A stretch of 64,000 nt of DNA from Actinomycetota bacterium (GTDB lineage Bacteria > Actinomycetota > CADDZG01 > JAHWKV01). The DNA lies in NCBI GenBank assembly GCA_019347715.1, contig JAHWKU010000001.1, positions 1 through 64,000 of the forward strand, in the 5' to 3' direction. Made by a program: the position numbers and the translations under genes. The first letter of the stretch is position 1, and the number at the start of each line of letters is the position of its first letter. Shown piece by piece: positions 41,582-49,966 of this stretch. The notes under the pieces are model-generated. The model ran no database searches. It was not told the DNA's origin and saw only the letters and a program-made list of their open reading frames with translations.

Positions 41582-43077
41582 TCGATTCCTTGCGCCTTTT
41601 GGATCCTCCCTGAGAAGTCGACAGAAACGGCCTTCCATTCGGTGAATTCGTCGAGGGATTGGGGCCCAGCCTCACGGTGGCCATTTCCAGTGCTCTTCAT
41701 CCCCCCGAACGGCAGCTGGACCTCTGCGCCAATGGTTGGGGCGTTGATATAGACGACACCGAACTCGAGCTCGTTAATCGCCTTGAAGGTTGAGGTGATG
41801 TCTCTGGTGTAGATCGAGCAAGAAAGCCCGTACTTGGTGGAATTGGCGATCGCGATCGCCTCATCGAGGCTGGAGGTGGACATGATCCCGGTAACGGGTC
41901 CGAAGATCTCCTCCTGGGCGATCCGCATATCAGAGGTCATCCCTGAGAAAACAGTCGGTGCAATGAAGTTACCGTTTTCGTAACCGGGGCCGGTGAGTTC
42001 TTCACCACCCGTAAGGACCAAGGCCCCCTCCTGTTTGCCGATACCTATGTATTCGAGGACTCGGTGCTTCTGCTTCTCGTTGATGACCGGCGCAAGTTCA
42101 ACCTCTGGATCGAGTCCCGAGCCGACCTTCATCTTTGAGACCCTGGCAAGCAGAGCCTCGGTAAATGGATCCCTGGCGTCTTCGTGGACAATCAGTCGGC
42201 TAGTGGCAGTGCAACGCTGGCCGCTTGTGGCGAACGCTCCCCATGCGGCTGCCTCAACTGCCAAACCAACATCAGCATCGGGCATAACGATGAGCGCATT
42301 CTTGGACCCAAGCTCCAGCGAGCACCGCTTCATCAAGCGCGCGCAGATCTCAGCCGTTTGGCGCCCGACTTCAAGGGAACCCGTGAAGGAGATGCCTCTC
42401 ACTTCGGGATGACTCACGAGCGGAGCACCGGCTTCTTCACCGTATCCATGAATGAGGTTCAACACCCCCGGAGGAAGCCCAACGGATTCGAAAATCTCCA
42501 TAAGAAGGGTCGCCAATAATGGCGTGTCTTCAGCCGGCTTGAAGATGCTGGTACAACCCGACACGATGGCCGGCCCGATCTTCCACAGGGGAATCGCGAT
42601 GGGAAAGTTCCATGGGGTGATCAATCCAACCACGCCGATCGGATGCCTCACGGTCATGGAGAACTTGCTCCGGAGCTCCGCCGGCATAGTGTGACCGAAG
42701 AACCGTCGGCCCTCTCCGGCGATGTAGAAACAAAAGTCGATTCCTTCTTGGACGTCTGCCCTGCTCTCCTTGAGCGTCTTGCCCATCTCTCTTGTCATGA
42801 GCTCCGACAGCTCTTCTTTGCGCTCCTCTAAGATCAGCCCAGCACGCATGACGTAATCGGCGCGCTCGGGGACTGGAGTACGCATCCACTCTTGATATGC
42901 ATCCTTCGCTGCTGCCACAGCTTCGGAAACATCCTCTGCGTTCGATCGCGGGAAGGACCCGAGAACCTCGGTGTGATCGGCAGGATTCTCGCTCTCAAAG
43001 AATTCTCCACTTCGAGCAGGCATCCATTTTCCTGCGATGTAATTCAGATATTCCTTGGGTTTTGCCAAATCACTCAC
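41578..43077 (-). CDS. NAD(P)-dependent aldehyde dehydrogenase
   Basis: 499 residues. Catalytic Cys in SGQRCTATSR, general-base Glu in LELGSKNA, and NAD-site motifs TPWNFPIAIPLWKIGPA and FTGSLEVG. The pattern is closest to semialdehyde dehydrogenases (2,5-dioxovalerate or aminoadipate-semialdehyde type). A proline dehydrogenase is 1.4 kb away, so glutamate-semialdehyde oxidation is conceivable, but classical P5C dehydrogenases form another subfamily. AAGGAG precedes the ATG. Confidence 0.87.
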   Translation of the reverse strand: MSDLAKPKEYLNYIAGKWMPARSGEFFESENPADHTEVLGSFPRSNAEDVSEAVAAAKDAYQEWMRTPVPERADYVMRAGLILEERKEELSELMTREMGKTLKESRADVQEGIDFCFYIAGEGRRFFGHTMPAELRSKFSMTVRHPIGVVGLITPWNFPIAIPLWKIGPAIVSGCTSIFKPAEDTPLLATLLMEIFESVGLPPGVLNLIHGYGEEAGAPLVSHPEVRGISFTGSLEVGRQTAEICARLMKRCSLELGSKNALIVMPDADVGLAVEAAAWGAFATSGQRCTATSRLIVHEDARDPFTEALLARVSKMKVGSGLDPEVELAPVINEKQKHRVLEYIGIGKQEGALVLTGGEELTGPGYENGNFIAPTVFSGMTSDMRIAQEEIFGPVTGIMSTSSLDEAIAIANSTKYGLSCSIYTRDITSTFKAINELEFGVVYINAPTIGAEVQLPFGGMKSTGNGHREAGPQSLDEFTEWKAVSVDFSGRIQKAQGID

Positions 43078-43095
43078 TCCTTAGGATTCGCCTTT

Positions 43096-43112
43096 AGAAT
43101 ATTGGAGAATAT
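43096..43112. promoter_or_regulatory. Direct-repeat operator candidate
   Basis: AGAATAT occurs at 43096 and 43106, exactly 10 bp apart, followed by the AT-rich TCTCTATATCTCT, in the 84-bp gap between the aldehyde dehydrogenase and nicotinamidase genes. Spacing of one helical turn suggests a protein-binding site. Confidence 0.35.
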
Positions 43113-43148
43113 CTCTATATCTCTAAGGCCAAGCAGTCCGTTTGTGGC

Positions 43149-43154
43149 TATTCT
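43149..43154 (+). promoter_or_regulatory. -10 box (TATTCT), leaderless nicotinamidase gene
   Basis: TATTCT, 7 nt, then ATG 43162; no Shine-Dalgarno sequence. Confidence 0.4.
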
Positions 43155-43161
43155 TGGGTCA

Positions 43162-43752
43162 ATGAGTCGCTACGACGAGAAGATGGCATTGATCGTTGTC
43201 GACGTCCAGAATGACTTCGCCGACCCAAACGGCAGTCTCTATGTCCCCGGTGGTGAAGAGGTCGTTGACTTCATTAACCGCGAGATCGCAGCGGCCCGGG
43301 ATGCCGGGGCGACGGTGGTTTTCACCCAGGACTGGCATCCCGCGGTTACTCCTCATTTCTCCAAGGAAGGAGGAATTTGGCCGGTGCACTGCGTCGCGGG
43401 AACCTGGGGCGCGGAATTGCACCCCCAACTAGACCACGCGGCGGGAGAGACCAGGATCCAAAAGGGAGTAACCGGAGAAGACGGATACTCAGCTTTCAAC
43501 GTCTCCGACCCCGAGACCAAAGTGATCTCATCTACGGGCCTGGAGCGGCTGCTTAGAGATTCTGGGATCGAAACGGCGGTCGTGGTAGGACTTGCAACTG
43601 ATTACTGCGTCAAAGCCACCGCCATCGACGCGGCCGTCGCCCAGTTCACCACCACCGTCCTCGAGGAAGGGGTCCGGGCAGTGAACCTCAAGCCCGATGA
43701 TGGGAGCCGCGCGGTCGAAGAGATGCGTCAGGCAGGAGTGACTATCTCCTGA
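43162..43752 (+). CDS. Nicotinamidase/isochorismatase-family amidohydrolase
   Basis: 196 residues. The nicotinamidase pattern is complete: Asp in VVDVQNDFAD, metal-site Asp/His in TQDWHPAVTPHF, Lys in RIQKGV and nucleophile Cys in GLATDYCVKATA. It would convert nicotinamide to nicotinate in NAD salvage. The open frame extends upstream, but the leaderless ATG at 43162 gives the usual length. Confidence 0.9.
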   Translation: MSRYDEKMALIVVDVQNDFADPNGSLYVPGGEEVVDFINREIAAARDAGATVVFTQDWHPAVTPHFSKEGGIWPVHCVAGTWGAELHPQLDHAAGETRIQKGVTGEDGYSAFNVSDPETKVISSTGLERLLRDSGIETAVVVGLATDYCVKATAIDAAVAQFTTTVLEEGVRAVNLKPDDGSRAVEEMRQAGVTIS

Positions 43753-43819
43753 CGTAATAAATCCAGCACTCAGGCATATCCGTGCCTCATGCTGTCTGAA
43801 GTTCCCGAAAGGAGAAACG

Positions 43820-44401
43820 ATGAGCTCACCACGATTTGGCGGTATGACGGCAATTCTTTCAGGTCTCCTGGTAGGACTTTGGGTGATCACCTCCGCGCTC
43901 GACTACGACCTGTTTTTTGCGCTAGTTCCAGCTGCCCTTGTCTTCCTCGTCCTTTCCATTCCCTCAATGCACGCCGTGCAGCAGGGCAAACATGGAGCGG
44001 CAGGAAAGATCGGATACGGATTGATGATGGCGGCCGGAGCTGTCCTGGCAGTGATGTTCCTATTTGCACTCATCGTTGAGGGAGTGATGGAGCAGTCGAT
44101 CGAAGACGATTTCTCAGCATTGGACACCGTCTTCCCGATCGTCTTCTTCGTCTTTCTGGCAGGTCTCATCTTGTTTGGGATCGCGAGCGCAGTAGCGGGA
44201 GTGCTTCCGCGTCTGGCAGTGATCGCTTTCATGCTGGCGTTCCCGCTCGGGCTGGCCATAGATTTCGCTACCGGGGCGATGGACCAAGACGAAGCCGGAA
44301 TAGGGTTCTACATAGGGATCGGCCTCCTATCCGTCTCGCTTCTGTGGCTCGGTTCGTTCCTCTGGTCTAGATCTGCCCCATCTGCTGCCACTCCGGGCTG
44401 A
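43820..44401 (+). CDS. Six-helix membrane protein of unknown function
   Basis: 193 residues with about six hydrophobic helices and no charged soluble domain. AAAGGAG lies 6 nt before the ATG. No family is recognised. It stands between nicotinamidase and proline dehydrogenase with gaps of about 60 bp on both sides and may be transcribed alone. Confidence 0.65.
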   Translation: MSSPRFGGMTAILSGLLVGLWVITSALDYDLFFALVPAALVFLVLSIPSMHAVQQGKHGAAGKIGYGLMMAAGAVLAVMFLFALIVEGVMEQSIEDDFSALDTVFPIVFFVFLAGLILFGIASAVAGVLPRLAVIAFMLAFPLGLAIDFATGAMDQDEAGIGFYIGIGLLSVSLLWLGSFLWSRSAPSAATPG

Positions 44402-44458
44402 GCATCCCCAGCAAGTTCGCCCTATGGCATGGCTCTGCGCCGATATCATTCGCAGTGA

Positions 44459-45367
44459 ATGCCAAACAGGGTGCTTCTCGCCGCCTCTCGCAGCAAACGT
44501 TTAGAGAGTCTCATTGTCTCTACGAAATTCACACGTTCGGTTGCTGATCGTTTCGTCGCGGGAGAAACACTAGAGCAGGCACTCGCCGCCGCGAGAACTC
44601 TCAGGTCGAGGGGAATGGAATCGATCCTCGACTATCTTGGCGAAAACGTTAGAGATACAGACGAAGCGGATCTCGCCGCGGCCCACTATCTCCGTAGCCT
44701 CTTTGCGATTTCCTCAGGAGAAATGGACTGCCACATCTCGGTGAAGCTCACCCAGGTTGGACTTGACATCTCCTTCGAGGACTCGCTGGACCGCATGAAG
44801 CAGATCTGCGCTAAGGCGCAGGACATGGGGACGATCGTTGCAATCGACATGGAGTCGCGCGAATACACCGATCGAACGATAGAAACGTATCGGCGCTTGC
44901 GAGCGAACTTCGACAACGTCGTACTCTGTCTCCAGGCTTACCTCAAACGCACCGCAGGCGACGTCCGAGATCTACTCCCCATGAAACCGGCTATCAGGAT
45001 CTGTAAGGGGGCTTACGACGAGCCGTCGGATGTCGCATTCGACCGGAGCGCCACTAACGAATCGTTCAAAGAGATCATGTCCGTTCTTCTCGAGACCTGC
45101 CCATATACGGCGATTGCTACCCACGACCAGTCACTGATCGATGAAGCGAAGAGATTGTCAAGAAATAGGCAGATCCCACCAAGTAGATTTGAATTTCAGA
45201 TGCTCTACGGGGTTCGACGTGAGCTTCAGCGCAAGCTCATACTCCAAGGGCACAGGTTGCGGATCTACTTGCCGTTCGGCAATCAGTGGTATCCCTACTT
45301 GATGAGACGTCTAGCCGAGCGGCCTGCGAACCTGAAGTTCTTCCTCGAAGCCGTCCTCAGGGGCTAG
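44459..45367 (+). CDS. Proline dehydrogenase
   Basis: 302 residues, monofunctional PRODH TIM barrel with FAD. Conserved pieces: SVKLTQVGLDIS, VAIDMESREYTDRT, CLQAYLKRT, IRICKGAYDEP, ATHDQSLI, EFQMLYGVRRELQ and RIYLPFGNQWYPYLMRRLAER. It oxidises proline to pyrroline-5-carboxylate and passes electrons to quinone. Its 3' end overlaps the convergent prephenate dehydratase by 4 nt. Confidence 0.92.
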   Translation: MPNRVLLAASRSKRLESLIVSTKFTRSVADRFVAGETLEQALAAARTLRSRGMESILDYLGENVRDTDEADLAAAHYLRSLFAISSGEMDCHISVKLTQVGLDISFEDSLDRMKQICAKAQDMGTIVAIDMESREYTDRTIETYRRLRANFDNVVLCLQAYLKRTAGDVRDLLPMKPAIRICKGAYDEPSDVAFDRSATNESFKEIMSVLLETCPYTAIATHDQSLIDEAKRLSRNRQIPPSRFEFQMLYGVRRELQRKLILQGHRLRIYLPFGNQWYPYLMRRLAERPANLKFFLEAVLRG

Positions 45368-46179
45368 GTGCTCGGATACGAGCCGAGGACTCTCAGAAAC
45401 GAGGTGCTTGTTGAGAGTGCTTCTAGGGCCGCGACGGCGGCAGGGTCGCTGGCGGGGGCCTCGAAGTCCAAGTAGAAGTGAGATTGCCAAGCTTTCTCGC
45501 GCGAAGGCCTGCTTTCGAGTTTGGTCAGGTTCATTCCTCGATCGGCAAACTCTTTAAGACAAGAGAACAGGGCTCCTGGAACGTTGGCGGTCGAAAGGAC
45601 TATCGATGTCTTGGTCGGCTCTCCGAAGATCTCTGTTTCCTCTCGCCCGATAACAACGAACTTGGTCGAGTTATCCGGCCGATCTTCGATTGCCCTAGCG
45701 AGGACATCCAACCCGTAAAGGGCAGCAGCCTCCTCGGAAGCAATGGCGGCAGAGCCTCCTTTTTGCTCCTCCGACACGATCCGGGCGGCGCCGGCGGTGT
45801 CATGGACAGCGACTCGTTCAGCCTGCATTGAGTCGAGGAACTCCTCACATTGAGCCAGCGCCTGAGGATGAGAAAAGACGACCTTCACGGCCCTTACCGA
45901 TGCGCCCGGCAGACCTAGAAGGCAGTGCGAGATACGGACTATCTTCTCGGCAACAATGCGGACGCCGTGGCGCACCAAGAGGTCATAGGTCTCGTTGATC
46001 GAACCGGCCTGGGAATTCTCCAGAGGGACCACTCCGTAGTCCACCGACCCGATCTCGACCATCTCGAACACCTTGTGTATCGAAGGAAGCGGAACGGGCG
46101 AGGCATGCGTGAAAAGCGACGAAAGCGCTTGTTGGCTGTACGCCCCAGGCTCGCCCTGAAAGGCGACCCTAAGCTGCAT
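45364..46179 (-). CDS. pheA: Prephenate dehydratase
   Basis: 271 residues from ATG 46177-46179. The catalytic domain begins VAFQGEPGAYSQQA and has the essential Thr in DNSTKFVVIG. The C-terminal ACT domain has the phenylalanine-binding ESRPSR and GALFSCL. It makes phenylpyruvate for phenylalanine synthesis. No chorismate mutase domain is fused. A ~330-nt leader precedes it. Confidence 0.92.
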   Translation of the reverse strand: MQLRVAFQGEPGAYSQQALSSLFTHASPVPLPSIHKVFEMVEIGSVDYGVVPLENSQAGSINETYDLLVRHGVRIVAEKIVRISHCLLGLPGASVRAVKVVFSHPQALAQCEEFLDSMQAERVAVHDTAGAARIVSEEQKGGSAAIASEEAAALYGLDVLARAIEDRPDNSTKFVVIGREETEIFGEPTKTSIVLSTANVPGALFSCLKEFADRGMNLTKLESRPSREKAWQSHFYLDFEAPASDPAAVAALEALSTSTSFLRVLGSYPST

Positions 46180-46541
46180 TGAGGCCTGACTCACGGGGAC
46201 AACGTACCAGGGCCGGGAAATATCAAGGCCCAAGAAATCTCCGTCCTTTGAGATGAGGCGCACTTCCCCACACACCACATCTCTCGGGCCTTTGACACCT
46301 TGGGCCTTGAGTGTCCCGAGCAACCGTTGGGAGTGACACAGCTCCGGCGGTACCTGCCTTTCGTTGGGCTTTGGGGCCTTCCCAGATACCCCGCCGGCGC
46401 AACGAGTTGTACTTTCCCATCACACCGACAGGTACTCCGAGTTGGCCTTACGGCTTTCCCAGGGCGGCCCGCCTGGACCGCATCATCCCTTTTGCTGCTC
46501 GGGACGTTGCGCAACCTATCTACGCTGAAAATGGCCGTCAA
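46180..46541 (-). promoter_or_regulatory. Long structured leader and promoter of pheA
   Basis: No convincing gene in this interval. On the minus strand TTGACG (46541-46536), 17 nt, TAGGTT (46518-46513) forms a good promoter, predicting a ~325-nt leader. Within it CAAGGCCCAAG (46309-46299) and CTTGGGCCTTG (46234-46224) are perfect 11-bp inverted repeats, ending 45 nt before the ATG. A 12-codon peptide (MMRSRRAALGKP) near the 5' end has no Phe codons, so classical attenuation is unlikely. GGTACCGC occurs but a T-box is not convincing. Confidence 0.45.
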
Positions 46542-46590
46542 TATGCAACGATGAGATTTCTTCGCGCCTTGAAAGAATTCTTCGCGTCCT

Positions 46591-47856
46591 TCAGCAGGAC
46601 ATGTAAACAGAGTGAAGATCAGCCGCAGAACGATGCCAGGAGTAGTCCTCTGAGGAACACACCGCGAGCCGGCTCATGGTCTCTCTCAAAAGAGGATCGG
46701 AAAGAATCTGCCAAGCCCGCTCGGCGAATGTGTGCGCGGCATCAGGCTCGACAAGAAATCCGGTGTGCCCATGCTGGACGATCGCCTTGAGGCCTCCCAC
46801 GGCAGAGCCGACCACGGGGACTCCTGAAGCCATTCCCTCCAGCGCGACCAGCCCGAACGACTCGGTATGAGAAGGCACGAGGAGAACGTCTGCAGCCTGA
46901 TAAAACCGCGGGAGCTCCTGGTGGGGCTGGGCGGGAACGAAGCGAACGGAACCAGCGATACTCAAGTCTTCCGCCAGAGCCTTCAACCTCGACGGCTCGT
47001 CGATGCCAGAGATTCCGCTCGCACCTCCAACGACCAAAAGTGCCGCTTCATCTCGGGAAAGGCGGCCCCATTCGATCAAATGAGCGAAAGCTCTCAGGGC
47101 GGTGTCGGGCCCCTTTAGCGGTTGGAGCCTGCCAACGAAAAGCAGAACCTTCTTGCCCTCGAGCCCGAAGGAACGCTTTGCAGCCGCAGTGTCGCCGGGA
47201 GCGAATCGCAGATGATCTACGCCCGGGGAGATCACATGGATCTTCTCTGGATGGGCTGCGTAGAGATTGAGGAGCCAGTCGCGCTCCTCATTGGTTGAGG
47301 CGACGATCGCATCTGCCTCGGCGATCACTCGTCCTTCGCCCGTCAGCCTTCCCTCCGGCTCCTGGAGATCTCCCGCTTGAAGGCTTCTGTTCTTCGCTTT
47401 CCCAAGAGTGTGGAAGGTGTGGACGAACGGAACGTTCCAGCGTTCGGAAAGCTTGGTCGCGACCCGCCCGGAAAGCCAATAGTGACTGTGGATCATGTCG
47501 TAGCTGAAAGATCGATCGTCGACGAGTCGCCGGACGTTGCATGCAAACTCGGGCAGATGAGCGGGAACCTCCTCCTTGGATAGAAGTGGATCTCCCGCAG
47601 GCAGCTGGAATACTTTGACGCCAGGGTAGAGGCGAGACTCCAACTCGGCCCCCTGGCGGTCCTGTCTGGTAAAGATGTCGACCTCTATCCCTCGGGATGA
47701 CAGAGTTCTGGCGATCTCCCGAACGTAGACCGTCATACCACCAGCATCGCCGGCGCCAGGTTCCTGCAGCGGATTCGAATGGACTACCACGACCGCCATT
47801 CGCCGGATAGCGCGGACGGGCTTGGGGTGAACCAAGGTCGAGCTGTGTACAGCCAC
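46591..47856 (-). CDS. GT4 glycosyltransferase, MshA-like
   Basis: 421 residues, GT-B fold. NPLQEPGAGDAGGMTVYVRE near the N-terminus and HSHYWLSGRVA are typical of MshA, which transfers GlcNAc to inositol-3-phosphate in mycothiol synthesis; the C-terminal domain has VGRLQPLKGPDTALRAF and HTESFGLVALEGMASGVPVV with the EX7E pair. The start is GTG 47856 after GGAGGAGGG. Sucrose-phosphate synthase-like or other GT4 enzymes are alternatives. Confidence 0.82.
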   Translation of the reverse strand: MAVHSSTLVHPKPVRAIRRMAVVVVHSNPLQEPGAGDAGGMTVYVREIARTLSSRGIEVDIFTRQDRQGAELESRLYPGVKVFQLPAGDPLLSKEEVPAHLPEFACNVRRLVDDRSFSYDMIHSHYWLSGRVATKLSERWNVPFVHTFHTLGKAKNRSLQAGDLQEPEGRLTGEGRVIAEADAIVASTNEERDWLLNLYAAHPEKIHVISPGVDHLRFAPGDTAAAKRSFGLEGKKVLLFVGRLQPLKGPDTALRAFAHLIEWGRLSRDEAALLVVGGASGISGIDEPSRLKALAEDLSIAGSVRFVPAQPHQELPRFYQAADVLLVPSHTESFGLVALEGMASGVPVVGSAVGGLKAIVQHGHTGFLVEPDAAHTFAERAWQILSDPLLRETMSRLAVCSSEDYSWHRSAADLHSVYMSC

Positions 47857-47979
47857 CTATTGCCCTCCTCCGGCTTGTTGCCCTCGCGAATGCCTGGCAA
47901 TCGTACCAAGCAAGGTTGGCAAACATTCCCTCTGAAGAGAGAAACGGAACATCCCGCCCGGCTATTCCGCCCTGAGCTT

Positions 47980-48999
47980 CTATCCCCTCGAGATGACCAA
48001 GGAATGCAGAGGTAAAGCCTCGGCCCCCAGATCGAACTTGTAGCGCTCCGATCCCCTCAGAAAATCGAACAGCCGGTGGCCTTGGGCGATCGACCGCTGG
48101 ATGAGCTTAGTGACGAGTATCAGCCCAGGAGACAACCTCTTGAGGCTCGGGTCGTACGCGGAATTGTAGAGATAAAACGTCTCCTCGAAGACAAATGAAA
48201 ACGTGGAAGCAATTTTCTTCCCATCGATCTCGAGGAAGTCGAGGGAGAGCATGCCCCTGGGAGCGAAGACCTCAGCGAGCCTGGCGAAGAAGGTTGCTCT
48301 TTCGGGACGGAGAAACTTTCCCTTCAAGCCTTCACTGTGAAGATGCAGACCAAAGAACGCCAGGAGGTCCTGATCCATTGTCTCCGGCTGTGAGGTCACC
48401 AATCTGCTGCCGGGAGCCTCTCTGTCCAGCCGGCGCATCTTGCGCTTGAGTTCGTGGCGGTTCTTGCGATCAAGCTTGTCGAGATAATTCTCGAAATCTT
48501 CAGGAAGAGAAAGCACGGCAGTGATCTCGTCCTGCTCGATCGTGAAATCCAGGCCCAGCCGGTCGGCCGCGTCGACCATCCGGTCTGCGATTCCCATAGG
48601 CACGGGAAGACACTTGGCGTCGAAGTAGTCCCAGTCAACCATCTCCTTGGTCAAGTAGGAAAGGAGAGCATCGGCAACTAAAGGGTGATATTCCTCGCCG
48701 GCGGTGATCGGTCCGAGGTAGTCGCTCAGATCGTCGCCCCCGAGGAATCGGAGCCGCCGGCCCCTATCGGTTTCATCCCTCATGAGCGCTGCCAGCCCTA
48801 CCGGCTCGGGGTCAAGAAAAGTAAGGACGTAGAGATCCTTGTTGGAGCCGAATGCCTCCCACCACACGCGGTTGTATTCCTGAGTCAAAAAGATGTGCCG
48901 GTTCGGGTCCCTTGCCAGCAGAGACTTCCATTCCGGCAGATCGAAAGCTTCCGTAGTTGTTGTCAGCTTCACGTCCACGATGCGTAAGTATGTAGCCAC
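47980..48999 (-). CDS. GNAT/FemAB-like acyltransferase (CelD/BcsL type)
   Basis: About 339 residues, two GNAT-like halves: LDRKNRHELKRKMRRLD, GMLSLDFLEIDGKKIASTFSF and FLYLYNSAYDP-like (YLYNSAYDPSLKRLSPG) segments, ending with FDFLRGSERYKFDLGA, all typical of the CelD/FemAB group. These transfer acyl or aminoacyl groups to cell-envelope glycans or peptides. The open frame starts with GTG 48999; an internal GTG at 48978 is also possible. Confidence 0.8.
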   Translation of the reverse strand: MATYLRIVDVKLTTTTEAFDLPEWKSLLARDPNRHIFLTQEYNRVWWEAFGSNKDLYVLTFLDPEPVGLAALMRDETDRGRRLRFLGGDDLSDYLGPITAGEEYHPLVADALLSYLTKEMVDWDYFDAKCLPVPMGIADRMVDAADRLGLDFTIEQDEITAVLSLPEDFENYLDKLDRKNRHELKRKMRRLDREAPGSRLVTSQPETMDQDLLAFFGLHLHSEGLKGKFLRPERATFFARLAEVFAPRGMLSLDFLEIDGKKIASTFSFVFEETFYLYNSAYDPSLKRLSPGLILVTKLIQRSIAQGHRLFDFLRGSERYKFDLGAEALPLHSLVISRG

Positions 49000-49008
49000 C
49001 AGGACATG

Positions 49009-49038
49009 AGAGAGGGCCCGCGATAGCGGACCCTCTCT
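49009..49038 (-). terminator. Hairpin terminator downstream of the HBHA-like gene
   Basis: 13-bp stem (AGAGAGGGTCCGC with GCGGGCCCTCTCT, one G-U pair) and loop TATC, in the 58-bp gap before the acyltransferase gene. It lacks a T run. Confidence 0.6.
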
Positions 49039-49057
49039 GTATCAAACTCAGCTATGC

Positions 49058-49432
49058 CTAGCCGACTTTCTGAGAAGCTTCTTTTGTAGCTTCGACAGTC
49101 GCTTCGGCTGCTTTCTTTACCGACGTGGCTGCGGCCTTGGACTGGCTCTTTGCCGTCTTCGTCTGCTGGGCCGCTCGCTTGGTCGGAGCGGAGCTGCGGA
49201 TGGATTTGACGGTCTTCTCTCCGCGGACCACGAGGTGTTGATATCCATTCGTAATACGACCCACGGTTTGGGTAGCGGCCTTCTCTGCCCCCGAGCGGAA
49301 CTCAGTCCAGTTCTTCGGAAGTTCCTTCCTTATCTGGGACAAGTCGAAGGTGACAGGCGCCTTGCGGGCCTTGGAGACCGCCAGATCTCCTACTCCAACG
49401 GCTGCGTAAAACAGCTCTTTGGTCGTGTTCAT
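49058..49432 (-). CDS. HBHA/lipid-droplet-protein-like protein
   Basis: 124 residues. An N-terminal amphipathic region (YAAVGVGDLAVSKARKAPV) and a Lys/Ala-rich C-terminal tail (SQSKAAATSVKKAAEATVEA) match mycobacterial heparin-binding hemagglutinin and the rhodococcal lipid-droplet protein MLDS. No signal peptide. AAGGAGGTGA, a perfect Shine-Dalgarno, lies 6-7 nt before the ATG. It follows the HTH regulator gene, as in mycobacteria and rhodococci. Confidence 0.75.
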   Translation of the reverse strand: MNTTKELFYAAVGVGDLAVSKARKAPVTFDLSQIRKELPKNWTEFRSGAEKAATQTVGRITNGYQHLVVRGEKTVKSIRSSAPTKRAAQQTKTAKSQSKAAATSVKKAAEATVEATKEASQKVG

Positions 49433-49454
49433 GTTTGATTCACCTCCTTCATTG

Positions 49455-49527
49455 AAAAAATAATGGCGGGACAGCGAAGGGAAGCCGGGTGAGGGTGCGA
49501 AGAGGCAAGCACTCCGCCGCCCCGCCA
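49455..49527 (-). terminator. Attenuator-like terminator between regulator and HBHA-like gene
   Basis: TGGCGGG (49527-49521) pairs with CCCGCCA (49470-49464), followed by TTATTTTTT on the minus strand, 20 nt before the HBHA-like ATG. The loop is about 50 nt, long enough to be a regulated element. Confidence 0.5.
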
Positions 49528-49531
49528 GTTC

Positions 49532-49912
49532 TTATCCTGCTTTCAGCGCGGCCTTTCCTTTTTGTTTCTTGCTTTTCCGGCTGCGAGCGGTCTCGGCCCT
49601 GAAGCTTTCGTAAATCTCGATCAGCATTTGGCGTTGACGCTCGGTCAGCGTGCGATCTTTCATGATGAAAGTCATGAAGTCCTGCGGTTCTCGTTCATCG
49701 AGGATCCCGGCCTGTACGTACAGGCTCTCAGCTGAGATCCGCAATCCTTTGGCGATGGCTTGGAGGATCTCCGCAGAAGGTTTGCGAAGCCCTCTCTCGA
49801 TCTGTGAGAGGTAGGGCACACTCACGCCGGCGGACTCCGCCAATTTCTTTAGCGTAAGCCTGGAGTTTCGCCTCTGATTGTTGATGAACAGTCCAAGTTC
49901 TCTGACCTTCAC
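49532..49912 (-). CDS. XRE-family regulator (Rv0474/MLDSR-like)
   Basis: 126 residues from GTG 49912. HTH: LFINNQRRNSRLTLKKLAES with AGVSVPYLSQIERGLRKPS. C-terminal Lys-rich tail. The homologous regulator in rhodococci (MLDSR) controls the downstream lipid-droplet gene, and Rv0474 precedes hbhA in M. tuberculosis; the same order here supports that role. An upstream TTG opens the frame earlier but overlaps the promoter. Confidence 0.85.
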   Translation of the reverse strand: MKVRELGLFINNQRRNSRLTLKKLAESAGVSVPYLSQIERGLRKPSAEILQAIAKGLRISAESLYVQAGILDEREPQDFMTFIMKDRTLTERQRQMLIEIYESFRAETARSRKSKKQKGKAALKAG

Positions 49913-49919
49913 GTATGCG

Positions 49920-49948
49920 ACAGTAGCATAGGATTTAAACAGTTGCAA
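49920..49948 (-). promoter_or_regulatory. Leaderless promoter of the XRE regulator
   Basis: TTGCAA (49948-49943), 17-nt spacer, TACTGT (49925-49920), then 7 nt to GTG 49912. Best-formed leaderless promoter in the window. Confidence 0.6.
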
Positions 49949-49966
49949 ACTTCCAAAAGTGCCCTT

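Noticed and set aside
43096..43125. AT-rich stretch as a mobile-element end
   Set aside because: No target duplication, transposase or terminal inverted repeat nearby.
46345..46365. T-box-like GGTACCGC in the pheA leader
   Set aside because: The first base of the tRNA-acceptor-pairing UGGN is not conserved (A instead of U), and I found no specifier hairpin or downstream terminator.
46223..46541. Open frames of 66 and 116 codons on the minus strand before pheA
   Set aside because: Biased, Arg/Pro/Gly-rich translations without domains, and strong RNA pairing with a promoter fit a leader better.
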